From: GYS-P2D sp964489125
GTDB lineage: Bacteria; Bacteroidota; Bacteroidia; Chitinophagales; Saprospiraceae
DNA: 38,615 bases
NCBI GenBank assembly: GCA_964489125.1
Contig: CAZAXY010000021.1
Coordinates: forward strand, 1 to 38,615
Reading direction: 5' to 3'
Position numbers and translations under genes: made by a program. Below are positions 26,359 through 36,000 of the stretch, piece after piece (the first letter of the stretch is position 1; every line of letters begins with the position of its first letter). The notes beneath the pieces are model-generated. The model saw only the letters and a list, made by a program, of their open reading frames with translations, did no database searches and was not told the DNA's origin.

Positions 26359-27303
26359 CTACGCTAATACTGCAAGCAGCTTTTCAGCGAGTTCAATTCC
26401 TATTTTTTCTTGTGCCTCGACCGTCGATGCACCTGTATGTGGGGTCAAGGACACTCGTTCATGATCAAGGATGTCTTGTCTTGGAGTCGGTTCTCCAATG
26501 AAAACGTCTATGCCTGCCGCAGCCAATTTTCCACTATTGAGAGCAGCGAGCATGGCATCTTCATCTACCGTTCCGCCTCTTGAAGCATTAATTAATATGG
26601 CTCCATCTTTCATCTTAGCAAATTCGCCATTGCTCAGTACCGGCTCTCCTAAGAATGGAATGTGCAATGTGATGATGTCTGCCTGAGCCAGCATTTCATC
26701 CATAGAGACGGTATTGATAGTAGCCTTGGCGTGATGAGTTTTACCACCTATTGTTAGCTCTGCTTCGTCCATATATGGGTCTACCGGGAGTATCTCCATT
26801 CCGATGCTCAGCGCTAATTCAGCAGTAGCTCGCCCGATGCGACCGAAACCGATAACCCCTAGGGTCTTACCATACAGTTCAAAGCCCTTAGAATAGGATT
26901 TTTTTAATGCTTTAAATTCTGTATTTCCCTTGGTAGGCATGGCCTTGTTACTCTTGTATAAAGATCGAGCTACGGAGAACAGATGTGCCATGGCGAGTTC
27001 TGCAACAGACCTCGAAGAGGCCGCTGGCGTATTGATGACTGCTATGCCTTTGCTCTTGGCATGATCGACATCAATATTGTCAAGTCCTACGCCTCCACGA
27101 CAGATGGCTTTGAGCTCAGGGCAAGCATCGATCAGCGGTGTTCTCACCTTAGTTGCACTTCGTACACATATCGCATCAAAACTCTGCAATTGCGTCATTA
27201 GATCATCTTGTTCTATTCTATCAGTTACCACTTCATGTCCAGCATCTCGAAGCATGTTTGCTCCTGTTGGATGGATGCCGTCGTTAATTAAGATCTTACC
27301 CAT
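26359..27303 (-). CDS. D-3-phosphoglycerate dehydrogenase-like 2-hydroxyacid dehydrogenase
   Basis: A 314-aa NAD-dependent D-2-hydroxyacid dehydrogenase. The nucleotide-binding motif is GFGRIG (152-157) and the catalytic triad is Arg242 (INASRGG), Glu271 (VFIGEP) and His289 (LTPHTGAS). The ICRGGVGLDNID and HTGASTVEAQEKIG blocks are typical of 3-phosphoglycerate dehydrogenases, the first step of serine synthesis. The length corresponds to the short form without an ACT or other C-terminal regulatory domain, as is common in Bacteroidota. No serC is adjacent, so another hydroxyacid substrate is possible. It has its own TACTTTTG promoter element. Confidence 0.87.
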   Translation of the reverse strand: MGKILINDGIHPTGANMLRDAGHEVVTDRIEQDDLMTQLQSFDAICVRSATKVRTPLIDACPELKAICRGGVGLDNIDVDHAKSKGIAVINTPAASSRSVAELAMAHLFSVARSLYKSNKAMPTKGNTEFKALKKSYSKGFELYGKTLGVIGFGRIGRATAELALSIGMEILPVDPYMDEAELTIGGKTHHAKATINTVSMDEMLAQADIITLHIPFLGEPVLSNGEFAKMKDGAILINASRGGTVDEDAMLAALNSGKLAAAGIDVFIGEPTPRQDILDHERVSLTPHTGASTVEAQEKIGIELAEKLLAVLA

Positions 27304-27323
27304 TTCTGATTTTTAATTGAGCG

Positions 27324-27331
27324 CAAAAGTA
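27324..27331 (-). promoter_or_regulatory. -7 promoter element for the dehydrogenase gene
   Basis: Minus strand reads TACTTTTG followed by C, identical to the rpsT element, 20 nt upstream of the start codon. No clear -33 TTG. Confidence 0.5.
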
Positions 27332-27468
27332 GTCGTTCTGTACATATGTTATGTGATTTAATCATTAAATGTCATTGTGGTTGTTTTTGAACACTTATTT
27401 GAGCATTATAGGATCAACCAAAGCGACGCAGCTGGGTTATATGGTTGAATAATTAATAAAGGAAACAG

Positions 27469-27996
27469 ATGGAAGTAGCAACATTAGGAGCAGGATGTTT
27501 TTGGTGTGTAGAAACGGTTTACAATTTGATGCAAGGCGTTGAGTCTGCCATTTCAGGATATGCTGGAGGAAAGACGAAAAACCCTACCTACAAAGAAGTA
27601 TGCAGTGGAATGACTGGACATGCAGAAGTGGTACAGGTAACTTATGATCCAAAGGTGATCTCATATAGCGAGATTTTAGAAATATTCTGGACTTGTCACG
27701 ATCCTACTCAGCTCAACCGTCAAGGCAATGACGTCGGAACTCAATATAGATCTGTGATCTACTACCATGATGAAGGACAAAAAACCATTGCTGAACAATC
27801 AATGAAGGAACTTGCTCCTACCATTTGGTCAGGTACAATAGTCACTGAGCTTAGTCCCATGCCAGAATTCTATGCAGCTGAAGATTATCATCAAGACTAT
27901 TTCAATCAGAATCCACAGAATGGGTACTGTGCTGCTGTGGTAAGTCCTAAAGTGAGCAAAATCAGAAAGAAATACGCTCATCGGCTTAAAGCATAG
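27469..27996 (+). CDS. msrA: Peptide-methionine (S)-S-oxide reductase
   Basis: A 175-aa repair enzyme that reduces methionine-S-sulfoxide. The active-site motif is GCFWCVE with catalytic Cys10, and Cys154 in NGYCAAVV is placed to act as resolving cysteine. GHAEVVQVTYD, DPTQLNRQGNDVGTQYRS and YHQDYF are all family hallmarks. There is no signal peptide, so it is cytoplasmic, and there is no fused MsrB. A purine-rich stretch (AAAGGAAAC) precedes the start. It appears monocistronic. Confidence 0.96.
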   Translation: MEVATLGAGCFWCVETVYNLMQGVESAISGYAGGKTKNPTYKEVCSGMTGHAEVVQVTYDPKVISYSEILEIFWTCHDPTQLNRQGNDVGTQYRSVIYYHDEGQKTIAEQSMKELAPTIWSGTIVTELSPMPEFYAAEDYHQDYFNQNPQNGYCAAVVSPKVSKIRKKYAHRLKA

Positions 27997-28133
27997 AAGT
28001 CAGAACTATCATTTGAGATAGGTTAGCGAAAAATGTAGTACAGAATAATTTTATGCCATTTTCTTAATGGAATAACTGAATAGCAAATACCAATTGAGCA
28101 GTAGAAGGTATAAATCAGATTAGTCAAACAGTT

Positions 28134-29585
28134 TTATTGAACAATGACTCTGTTAATAAAAGAGAACTCATCTGTCAGACTCTGAATGATGTAAACTCCA
28201 TCATTGAGACTACTTACGTCGATGATTTCTCGGCGGCTTGGATTTATGCGCGACCAAATTATACGTCCAGTCATATCCAAGAGATTTACTCGCTGAACAT
28301 CATCAATATCAATAGAAATGTTGAGTTTATCTGCTGTAGGATTTGGGAATATGGTTATTTCATCAGGATTGATGATTACATTGTCGGTTGCTGTTGTCTG
28401 ATCCACGAATGACAATAGCCATGGAACTCCAATTTCTAATGCGGGTGCAATACATTGATTATGATCGAGTGAGACCCCAGATTCTGCAGACATCGCCCTA
28501 GTATCTAGAGCCCCTCTCAAGTTTAATATGCTATCAGCTAAAAGAGAGTTTTCAAACGGAACCTGATCATCGCCTTCACAGTAGAGCATCAATACAGGCG
28601 CTTGAGGAGACCAGTCGAATACATCGTTTTCTTGAAGGGCTATTGTGAATGGATGGTTGTCATCATTCTGAAGGATATCCAGTAACTCGTCTTGAACAAG
28701 AAATCTCGGCAAGGAGCTCCCGAAATTTTGTTGAAGTAACTCAATCAATTGACGATTCAGCTCTAATAATCCATTGCCGCTCTCGGCAAATGGTCTTATA
28801 ACATCAACAAATTCTGGTCTGAATACTTCACTAATATCATCGAATAGATCAGGATTAACGGCTTGTAACCCTAAAGTACTATACACTATATACGATGGGA
28901 AGAAAAATTCCTCATCGGTAAATAGCAGATCTGTCATGATACCAGAGATATCGTAAGGGCCACTCATCGGCAGTGAAGCGGTCACAGTCAACTCATCAGA
29001 AAACTCCTGTTCTATCATCCTATGAGCGGCCATGGCCGCATGTCCACCTTGGCTATATCCAGTAATAAATAGCTGGTCTGTAAAAGCGATTTCCTCTGAT
29101 GTCAAGTAAGATTTAACCGCAGCGAGCATATCAATGCTTGCCCTTGCCTCAGTCTCAGCATGGACATAAGGATGAAAACCTCTCGAGGTACCCATACCGA
29201 TGTAATCTGGCGCATATGCGATAAAACCCATTGTAGAAAAAGCCGCAGCAAGTAAAAATTCTTGCCCAGATTGATTGGATGGTACAGCATCTCGACCATC
29301 GGTAGTCCCATGTTGGTAATTTATGATCGGCATTGGCCCTGTAATATTGTCAGGAAGGATTAGCAATCCACTGGCCACGTCTTCAGTATTATCAGATCCT
29401 GTAGTTGTATAGGTCATTCGATATAGATCTGCTCCACTCGATAGCTCGAAGTCCACACCCAAGGTAAGTGTGACCACTTCAAAGAAACCCTCACTTAGAT
29501 TTCCTTCAAATGTGACTTCTACTACTTCTTGGCTGTACGATACTATGCTGAACAGCATACAAATTGAGAAGAGCGTCTTTTTCAT
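28134..29585 (-). CDS. Secreted alpha/beta hydrolase with type IX sorting domain
   Basis: A 483-aa exported hydrolase. Signal peptide 1-19 (ends SYSQ). The lipase/peptidase-like alpha/beta fold includes the oxyanion motif INYQHGTT, nucleophile Ser178 in GYSQGGHAA, a likely acid Asp in YCEGDDQVPF and a likely His in VSLDHNQC. Residues of about 410-483 form a type IX secretion C-terminal domain (FPNPTADKLNIS, VNLLDMTGRIIW, LNDGVYIIQ), so the enzyme should be exported to the surface or medium. It resembles secretory lipases that act on esters, but the substrate is uncertain. It starts 19 nt after the thiolase stop and is probably co-transcribed with it. Confidence 0.88.
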   Translation of the reverse strand: MKKTLFSICMLFSIVSYSQEVVEVTFEGNLSEGFFEVVTLTLGVDFELSSGADLYRMTYTTTGSDNTEDVASGLLILPDNITGPMPIINYQHGTTDGRDAVPSNQSGQEFLLAAAFSTMGFIAYAPDYIGMGTSRGFHPYVHAETEARASIDMLAAVKSYLTSEEIAFTDQLFITGYSQGGHAAMAAHRMIEQEFSDELTVTASLPMSGPYDISGIMTDLLFTDEEFFFPSYIVYSTLGLQAVNPDLFDDISEVFRPEFVDVIRPFAESGNGLLELNRQLIELLQQNFGSSLPRFLVQDELLDILQNDDNHPFTIALQENDVFDWSPQAPVLMLYCEGDDQVPFENSLLADSILNLRGALDTRAMSAESGVSLDHNQCIAPALEIGVPWLLSFVDQTTATDNVIINPDEITIFPNPTADKLNISIDIDDVQRVNLLDMTGRIIWSRINPSRREIIDVSSLNDGVYIIQSLTDEFSFINRVIVQ

Positions 29586-29604
29586 CCTGATAAAGTTAAA
29601 TCAT

Positions 29605-30783
29605 TTATACTTTAGAAATCACCATGGCACTGGCGCCACCTCCTCCATTACACAATGTTGCCAAACCATTTTTCTGATCTTCATTATGCAATCCATGGAT
29701 TAACGTTGTTAAAATTCGCGCACCAGAGCATCCGAGAGGGTGTCCTAGGGATACTGCACCACCATTGATATTCATAATATCTTGAGAGATACCACAAGTC
29801 TGTGCAAATGCTAAGGCTACAACAGAAAATGCCTCATTCACCTCAAATAGGTCCATGTCACTCATCTGTAAGCCGGCTCTCTCGAGGGCCTTTGGGGCTG
29901 CCTTAGTTGGCGCCGTTGTAAACCACTCTGGTTCATGGGCTGCATCGGCATATGAAATTACCTCAGCTATGGGGGTGAGATTATGCTTTCTCACCGCATC
30001 TTCGCTCGCCAGAATTAAAGCAGCCGCACCATCATTAAGTGTTGAGGCATTTGCAGCAGTAACAGTCCCTTCCTTACTAAAGGCAGGTCTTAATGCTGGA
30101 ATCTTTTCAAATTTCACATTTTTATATTCCTGATCCTCATTCATAATGATTGGATCTGACTTACGCTGAGGGATAGATACTGGTACAATCTCGCTAGTGA
30201 ATTTGCCATTGGAAGTTGCCTCTGCAGATCTCTCATAAGATTGAATAGCATAATCATCCTGTTGTTCTCTGGAGATATTATATTTCTCTGCCGTTGCATC
30301 ACCACAATTACCCATAGCTTGGTGATTATAGGCATCAGTAAGTCCATCTTTTTGAAGTCCATCGATCATTTCGGTGCCACCATACTTATTACCCCACCTG
30401 AGTTTAGGCATATAGAATGGAACATTGCTCATGCTCTCCATCCCTCCGGCCACAATGATGTCAGCATGACCCAGTGCTATAGCCTGGCTAGCTAGCATAG
30501 CAGCTTTCATTCCCGATGAGCAAACCTTATTTATGGTGGTGGCGGGCACTGTATTAGGGATATGCGCGCCCATAGCAGCTTGACGTGCAGGGGCCTGGCC
30601 TAAATTGGCTTGACAGACATTGCCAAACAGTACTTCATTGACTAATTCGGGTTTGACCCCAGCTGCCTCAAGGGCGCCAGTTATAGCCAGAGATCCTAGT
30701 TGAGGGGCGCTAAATCCACTCAATGATCCACCAAAGCTTCCCATGGGGGTTCTTTTGGCGGAGACTACATATATTTTCTTCAT
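29605..30783 (-). CDS. Acetyl-CoA C-acetyltransferase (thiolase)
   Basis: A 392-aa thiolase starting at MKKIYVVSAKRTPMG; an upstream ATG at 30828 would add 15 residues that do not fit the family. Catalytic residues are Cys88 (NKVCSSGMKA), His348 (SLGHPLGCSG) and Cys378 (CNGGGGASA), at the same places as in the well-studied biosynthetic thiolases. It should condense or cleave acetoacetyl-CoA-type substrates. No other fatty-acid or polyhydroxyalkanoate gene is adjacent, so direction and chain length are open. The secreted hydrolase gene follows in the same transcript. Confidence 0.94.
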   Translation of the reverse strand: MKKIYVVSAKRTPMGSFGGSLSGFSAPQLGSLAITGALEAAGVKPELVNEVLFGNVCQANLGQAPARQAAMGAHIPNTVPATTINKVCSSGMKAAMLASQAIALGHADIIVAGGMESMSNVPFYMPKLRWGNKYGGTEMIDGLQKDGLTDAYNHQAMGNCGDATAEKYNISREQQDDYAIQSYERSAEATSNGKFTSEIVPVSIPQRKSDPIIMNEDQEYKNVKFEKIPALRPAFSKEGTVTAANASTLNDGAAALILASEDAVRKHNLTPIAEVISYADAAHEPEWFTTAPTKAAPKALERAGLQMSDMDLFEVNEAFSVVALAFAQTCGISQDIMNINGGAVSLGHPLGCSGARILTTLIHGLHNEDQKNGLATLCNGGGGASAMVISKV

Positions 30784-30976
30784 ATTATTCTTGTCATTAT
30801 TCACTTTGCCAATTGTGGCATCTAACAATTCAACGCTTAACTTATCATTTTGGATTAATTAAGACATAATTTGGTGCGACTATTTCGTGACTTTACGTCA
30901 TAAAGGTATGAACACTGTCACTAGGTTCATACTAGAATAGAAGGCAAAAAGAATAAAAAGACCATAACTTGATAAA

Positions 30977-32026
30977 ATGAAAATTAACTTTCTGACACTC
31001 TTATCGATCCTGTTTTTCACAACAAATCTCACTAGTACAGTTTCTGCACAAGACTTAGAAAACGATGCGACAGTGCTATTTATGAAAGCTAACGTGCTTT
31101 ATCAGGCTTCACGGTATGATGAGGCAGTAAGGATGTATAACCGTATCCTCCGAGAAGACGATTCATTTTTAAATGCATATGTAATGAGGGCTAGAGCTAA
31201 GTATGACTTAGGGGCATATAGGGGTACGAAGCAAGACATCATGGAGTATATCGAACGAGCAGGAGTCACCAAAGAAGTGGTTAGGATAATGATTGACACC
31301 GAGTACCGCCTTAACAACTTGACTGCCGCTAAAAACTATTTAAGAACGGCCATCGAATTAGATCGATTCGATGCAGACTTACATTACCAATCCGCGATTA
31401 TAGCTAAAGAAGAGGGCCGTAGAAATGATGCTTGTGAAAGTTTGTCTAAAGCCATATCTCTAGATCATCCGAAAGCTTCTGAGATGTTCGGCGAAGATTG
31501 CTATGACTATGTTGAGCAAGCCCCGAGCCGAAGATCAAGTCAGGAAACTGGAGATTCAGATGGTGACGTGATAGCAGATAATGGGCGTAACAGGGATAGG
31601 AAAGAAGAGCGTAGACGAGTACCGATAGAAGAAGACAATCGAGATATATTCACTGAGGATGAGCCTACATCGACTCAAGTACCTGAAGAGCAATCCCAAA
31701 CCGAACAATCTGTGGACTTGACATCTGTACAAGAGCATAGAGTAGATGATAATCTTACGCTCCAGATAGGCAATGGACTGGGGGATAGAGACTTAGAACA
31801 TCAACCCAACATCTTTATTCTTTCTACTGAGGATGGTGATGTGGTAATAGATGTCTGCGTCGATGCGCAAGGTAAAGTAGTAGAGTCTTCTTTTAATAGA
31901 GAAGAGTCGACTATTTTTAGATCTTCATTGACATCACTAGCACTGAGAAAATCAAGAGAGTTCAGATTCTCCAATGCCAATAGATCAGAACAGTGCGGCA
32001 AGATAGTTTATAAGATTAAGGCCTAA
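30977..32026 (+). CDS. Exported TPR protein with TonB-like C-terminal domain
   Basis: A 349-aa protein. Signal peptide 1-24 (ends VSAQ). About 28-165 contains three to four tetratricopeptide repeats (VLYQASRYDEAVRMYNRIL, YVMRARAKYDLGAYRG). A charged, low-complexity linker rich in Arg, Glu and Asp follows (about 175-260). The last roughly 65 residues (GDVVIDVCVDAQGKV, STIFRSSLTSLAL, EQCGKIVYKIKA) match the C-terminal domain of Bacteroidota TonB-family proteins. No N-terminal anchor is retained after signal cleavage, so it is not a classical TonB. It is more likely a periplasmic scaffold that contacts an envelope partner. It converges on the PhzF gene with 3 nt between stops. Confidence 0.8.
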   Translation: MKINFLTLLSILFFTTNLTSTVSAQDLENDATVLFMKANVLYQASRYDEAVRMYNRILREDDSFLNAYVMRARAKYDLGAYRGTKQDIMEYIERAGVTKEVVRIMIDTEYRLNNLTAAKNYLRTAIELDRFDADLHYQSAIIAKEEGRRNDACESLSKAISLDHPKASEMFGEDCYDYVEQAPSRRSSQETGDSDGDVIADNGRNRDRKEERRRVPIEEDNRDIFTEDEPTSTQVPEEQSQTEQSVDLTSVQEHRVDDNLTLQIGNGLGDRDLEHQPNIFILSTEDGDVVIDVCVDAQGKVVESSFNREESTIFRSSLTSLALRKSREFRFSNANRSEQCGKIVYKIKA

Positions 32027-32029
32027 GAT

Positions 32030-32839
32030 TTATATAAATATTTCGCCAGTAAGATAGGTTTCACATTCTCCAGAGATCTGTGTCCTCTTGCCAAGATAGT
32101 TGCAACTGAAATATCCACCTCTTTGGCTCCATTGTTTGGCTGTTAGCTCATTTTTATTCAAGCGGCGGGCCCAATATGGACAGAGTGTGGTATGTGCTGA
32201 TCCTGTCGCAGGATCTTCGTTGATACCAACCGCCGGAAAAAAGCCTCTTGAGATAAAGTCATAAGGATCAGGTCCTGGTGCTGTAACTATTACTCCTCTG
32301 GTAATTGCCTGAGCGAGCTTCATGAAATTGGGTTTCATGTTGATGATATCATCAGCGTGACGATATATCAATAAAATGTCATCATTTCCTCTATAGGTCT
32401 CAATAGGATCTACACCCAATATGTCTTCATAATCTAGGTCGATTTCGAGCTTCTCAATATGGTCCGTTGGAAAGTTTAGTGTAAGTAAGGTTTCTGATTT
32501 AGAAACACTTATAGGACCTGACATAGAATTAAATTTTATGGAACTTCCACGGTGACCGTATTCTGTGAATAACACATGTGCACAGGCTAAGGTGGCATGC
32601 CCACAAAGCCTTACTTCTGTGCTTGGTGTGAACCACCTGATATGGTAATCTTCATCTTTTTTTTCAGGTATTGTAAATACTGTTTCTGACAGATTATTTT
32701 GCTCCGCAAGCGCTTGTAAGGTTGCATCTGGAAGCCACCCAGTTAGAGGTATATATGCTGCGGGATTGCCTGAAAATGAACCTTTCGTAAATGCATTAAT
32801 CACAAAGATTTTATATTTACCCCTATTCAGATTTGACAT
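32030..32839 (-). CDS. PhzF-family isomerase/epimerase-like protein
   Basis: A 269-aa protein with the diaminopimelate-epimerase-like two-lobe fold of the PhzF family. Family motifs are present: VINAFTKGSFSGNPAA, NNLSETVF with likely catalytic Glu52, RLCGHATLACAHV and GINEDPATGSAHT. PhzF itself isomerises a phenazine precursor, but most members are uncharacterised and no phenazine genes are nearby. The activity is therefore unassigned. A minus-strand TAGTTTTG element lies about 40 nt upstream. Confidence 0.9.
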   Translation of the reverse strand: MSNLNRGKYKIFVINAFTKGSFSGNPAAYIPLTGWLPDATLQALAEQNNLSETVFTIPEKKDEDYHIRWFTPSTEVRLCGHATLACAHVLFTEYGHRGSSIKFNSMSGPISVSKSETLLTLNFPTDHIEKLEIDLDYEDILGVDPIETYRGNDDILLIYRHADDIINMKPNFMKLAQAITRGVIVTAPGPDPYDFISRGFFPAVGINEDPATGSAHTTLCPYWARRLNKNELTAKQWSQRGGYFSCNYLGKRTQISGECETYLTGEIFI

Positions 32840-32878
32840 AATTTTCTTTATTCTGCGTCATAAATGTAAAGTGCTTAG

Positions 32879-32886
32879 CAAAACTA
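32879..32886 (-). promoter_or_regulatory. Candidate -7 promoter element for the PhzF-family gene
   Basis: Minus strand reads TAGTTTTG followed by C, matching TAnnTTTG, 40 nt upstream of the start codon. The -33 element is not apparent. Confidence 0.4.
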
Positions 32887-33018
32887 AATTTTAAGTATGA
32901 TCTTTTGTGAAAGCGTGACCTGATAGCGCATTAATTAGTCTTAATTTGTGAATACCCTGTCCTAGATGTCGTTCAAGGCATTTTTTTAGGCAACCAATTG
33001 ATTATCTCTCGATTTTTT

Positions 33019-33041
33019 GAGTCCATGTATAATATGGATTC
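33019..33041. promoter_or_regulatory. Dyad upstream of the TSP3/VWA protein gene
   Basis: GAGTCCAT (33019-33026) and ATGGATTC (33034-33041) form an 8-bp inverted repeat with one G-T pair and a GTATAAT loop, about 38 nt before the start codon. It could be an operator or a leader hairpin; the position is the only support. Confidence 0.3.
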
Positions 33042-33078
33042 AACTGTTGCGAAATTTTTATAAGACTTAACCTTTGAG

Positions 33079-36000
33079 ATGATGAAATCTAACCTATTTA
33101 CGACAGGAGTTCTTATGCTGTCGGTATTCTTTTCTATTTCAGCATTCGCTGTTGAAGATTACAATTATGAGGACTTCAGTAACGTATTTGAAGACAAAGA
33201 TTTGGATGGTGTACCAGATGAATCTGACAACTGTCCGCACACATTCAATCCCTCGCAGGATGATTCAGATAGAGATGGAATAGGAGATGTCTGTGACGAA
33301 GACGACTGTGGATGTCAAAGTGAATCTCAATTAATTTATGTGTGTCAGGATGGAATGACACGACGCATCGAGTGCAGCGGACTAAATGATGATATTACCC
33401 ATTGTGGGCCATGTGAGACGAATAGAGTTGATCCATGTACGACATGTACGCCTGATGAAGATGGCAGGATAACTTTTTGTATTATTCCACAGAATCCCGA
33501 AAACCTTAGAACAGTTAGAGGAGAGTGCAATGAAGTTGGGCAGTTTTTTAACGCCGACGGCTCATTTAAAAATCCAGACAATGTATGTGGACCATGTAAT
33601 TGTGCCTTAGTCGGAGATGTGGATACAGATGGTGACGGCGAGTGTGACAGAACTGACGAGTGTCCTACTGACCCTACTCGGCAAGAAGCTGGAATGTGTG
33701 GTTGTGATGATCAGGACTCTGATAGTGACTGGGTCTGTGATAGTGAGGATATCTGCCCTGGAGGCAATGACAAAAATGATGATGATGGAGATGGCATACC
33801 CAACTTGTGTGATGTATGTCCAGGATTTGACGATGCTGCCGATATGGATGGTGATGGTATTCCAGATGGTTGTGACCAGTGTATGATAGGAGATAGTGAC
33901 AATGATGGTGTTTGTGATGATGTCGATGTTTGTTTGGGCTTTGATGATAATGCCGATATGGATGGAGATGGTATTCCTGATGCATGTGATAGTTGTGCTG
34001 TAGGAGATAGTGATAATGATGGTGTCTGTGATGACATGGACATCTGTTTAGGTTTTGATGACAATGCCGATATGGATGGCGATGGCGTTCCTGATGGATG
34101 TGATGATAACAATGGAAATAATAATGGTGATACTGGATTTCAAGTCTGTGAGACTTCAGATACAATTAATACAGATGTCCTCTTTGTTATTGATAATTCT
34201 CAGAGTATAAGTATTGAAGAATATTCCTTATTTGAGCAAACCATCGTGGCTACGATTGCTAATATTCAAGCTAATTGTCCAACATCTCGTGTAGCGGTCA
34301 TGCATTACGGCGGAAGTTTTGGTCAGGAGGTTTCTGTAGAGTTAGATTTTGAGAATGGTAGATCAATTACTGCAGTACAGCGTCAATTTTGCGTTGAGCA
34401 GCCATGTCCTTCGGGAGGGGATGATCTTAATGCCGCTATGGAGGGTGCTATAGCGTTAATGAATAGCGGTTCACTATCACATATAGAAGAGAATGAGTTG
34501 GAATTAGTCATCTTCAGTGATGCATTCACAGGATTAGAATGTGAGGGCCCAGGAGCATTTGTGAATTGCTCACAGATCGATCCATACACAGGTATTGACG
34601 CTCTCAAGTCTGCTCCATTTAATGCATCTGTTACGGTGATTGGTGCGACTATTCAGGCGGAGGCAAGTAGACTAGCACTATATGCTTCGCCAGGAGGATC
34701 ATTTAGTGATGTCGTTTTAGACCCTGTATGTGATCAAACATTTGATGGCTGTACCCTTCCTCGTCAGTATATTCCGGTAGAATTTGATTCGCCTGTTGCA
34801 GCTACTGCAGCGCAGATCGCTTCATTAGTAACCTGTGGCGCACGAGCAGTAACGATGAACGATAGTGACAATGATGGAATCTGCGATGATGCTGATGTCT
34901 GCATGGGCTTTGATGATAATATTGATTCAGACGGTGATGGTATTCCTGACGGATGCGATAACGACACTGATACAGGAATGAATGATAACGACTGCAATGT
35001 AGGAGATAGTGACAATGATGGAGTCTGCGATGATGTTGATATCTGCTTAGGCTTCGATGACAATGCCGATATGGATGGCGATGGTATCCCTGACGGATGT
35101 GATAGCTGCCCAGTCGGAGACAGCGATAATGACGGCGTGTGTGATAATGTTGATATCTGTTTAGGCTTTGATGATAATGCCGATGTTGATGGAGATGGTA
35201 TTCCGGATGGCTGTGATCAGTGTAATGCAGGGGATGTGGATAATGATGGAATCTGTGACGATGTAGATGTTTGCCTACAAGGCAATGATAACTTTGATGT
35301 GGATCTAGATGGTGTACCTGATGCTTGTGACCCTTGTCCTATAGACTTCCTGAATGATTTTGATGGTGATGGAGTGTGTGATAGCAGTGATCTCTGCCAA
35401 GGATCTGATGACAATGCCGATATGGATGGTGATGGTATTCCAGATGGCTGTGATACTTGTCCATTTGATCCAAGCAATGATAGTGATGGCGATGGCGTAT
35501 GTGATAGTGATGATATTTGTCCCAATGGCGATGACAATGTGGACACTGATGGTAATGGAATACCAGATGCATGCGATGAGAATAAGACCTTTTGTGATAT
35601 TCAAGGCGACAGTAGATTCGAATGGATCGATGATGTCAAGATTGGAAACGTCTTCAATCAGTCTGGTAATAATGGAGGATATGCAGATTTTTCAGATATA
35701 GTTGTTGACTTCGAGATAGGTGAGTCATTTGATGTCTGGATAAATACAGGATTCTTTGAGGACATAGCTGAGATATCTCACTATGGATACATCGATTGGA
35801 ACTGTGATGGAGATTTTGATGATGCAGAGGAGTTTGTATTCTTAAGTCGTAGCATAGAAGAGACTGGTGGATTCATTACTGTTCCATCTTTTGCGGTGAC
35901 GGACAGACCATTGAGATTTAGAATCATCGCAACTTACGGACGTATTGATAATGCATGTGATCCATGCGTAAGTGGTGAGGTTGAAGATTATTCACTATTC

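Noticed and set aside
28070..28133. Weak hairpin near 28053 as shared terminator after msrA
   Set aside because: Only a 5-bp CCATT/AATGG stem with no T-run; not enough to call.
33674..35604. Long minus-strand frames rich in His or Ser/Pro under the TSP3 gene
   Set aside because: They are reverse-frame shadows of the repetitive GATGGTGAT codons of the plus-strand gene, with no start signals or family similarity.
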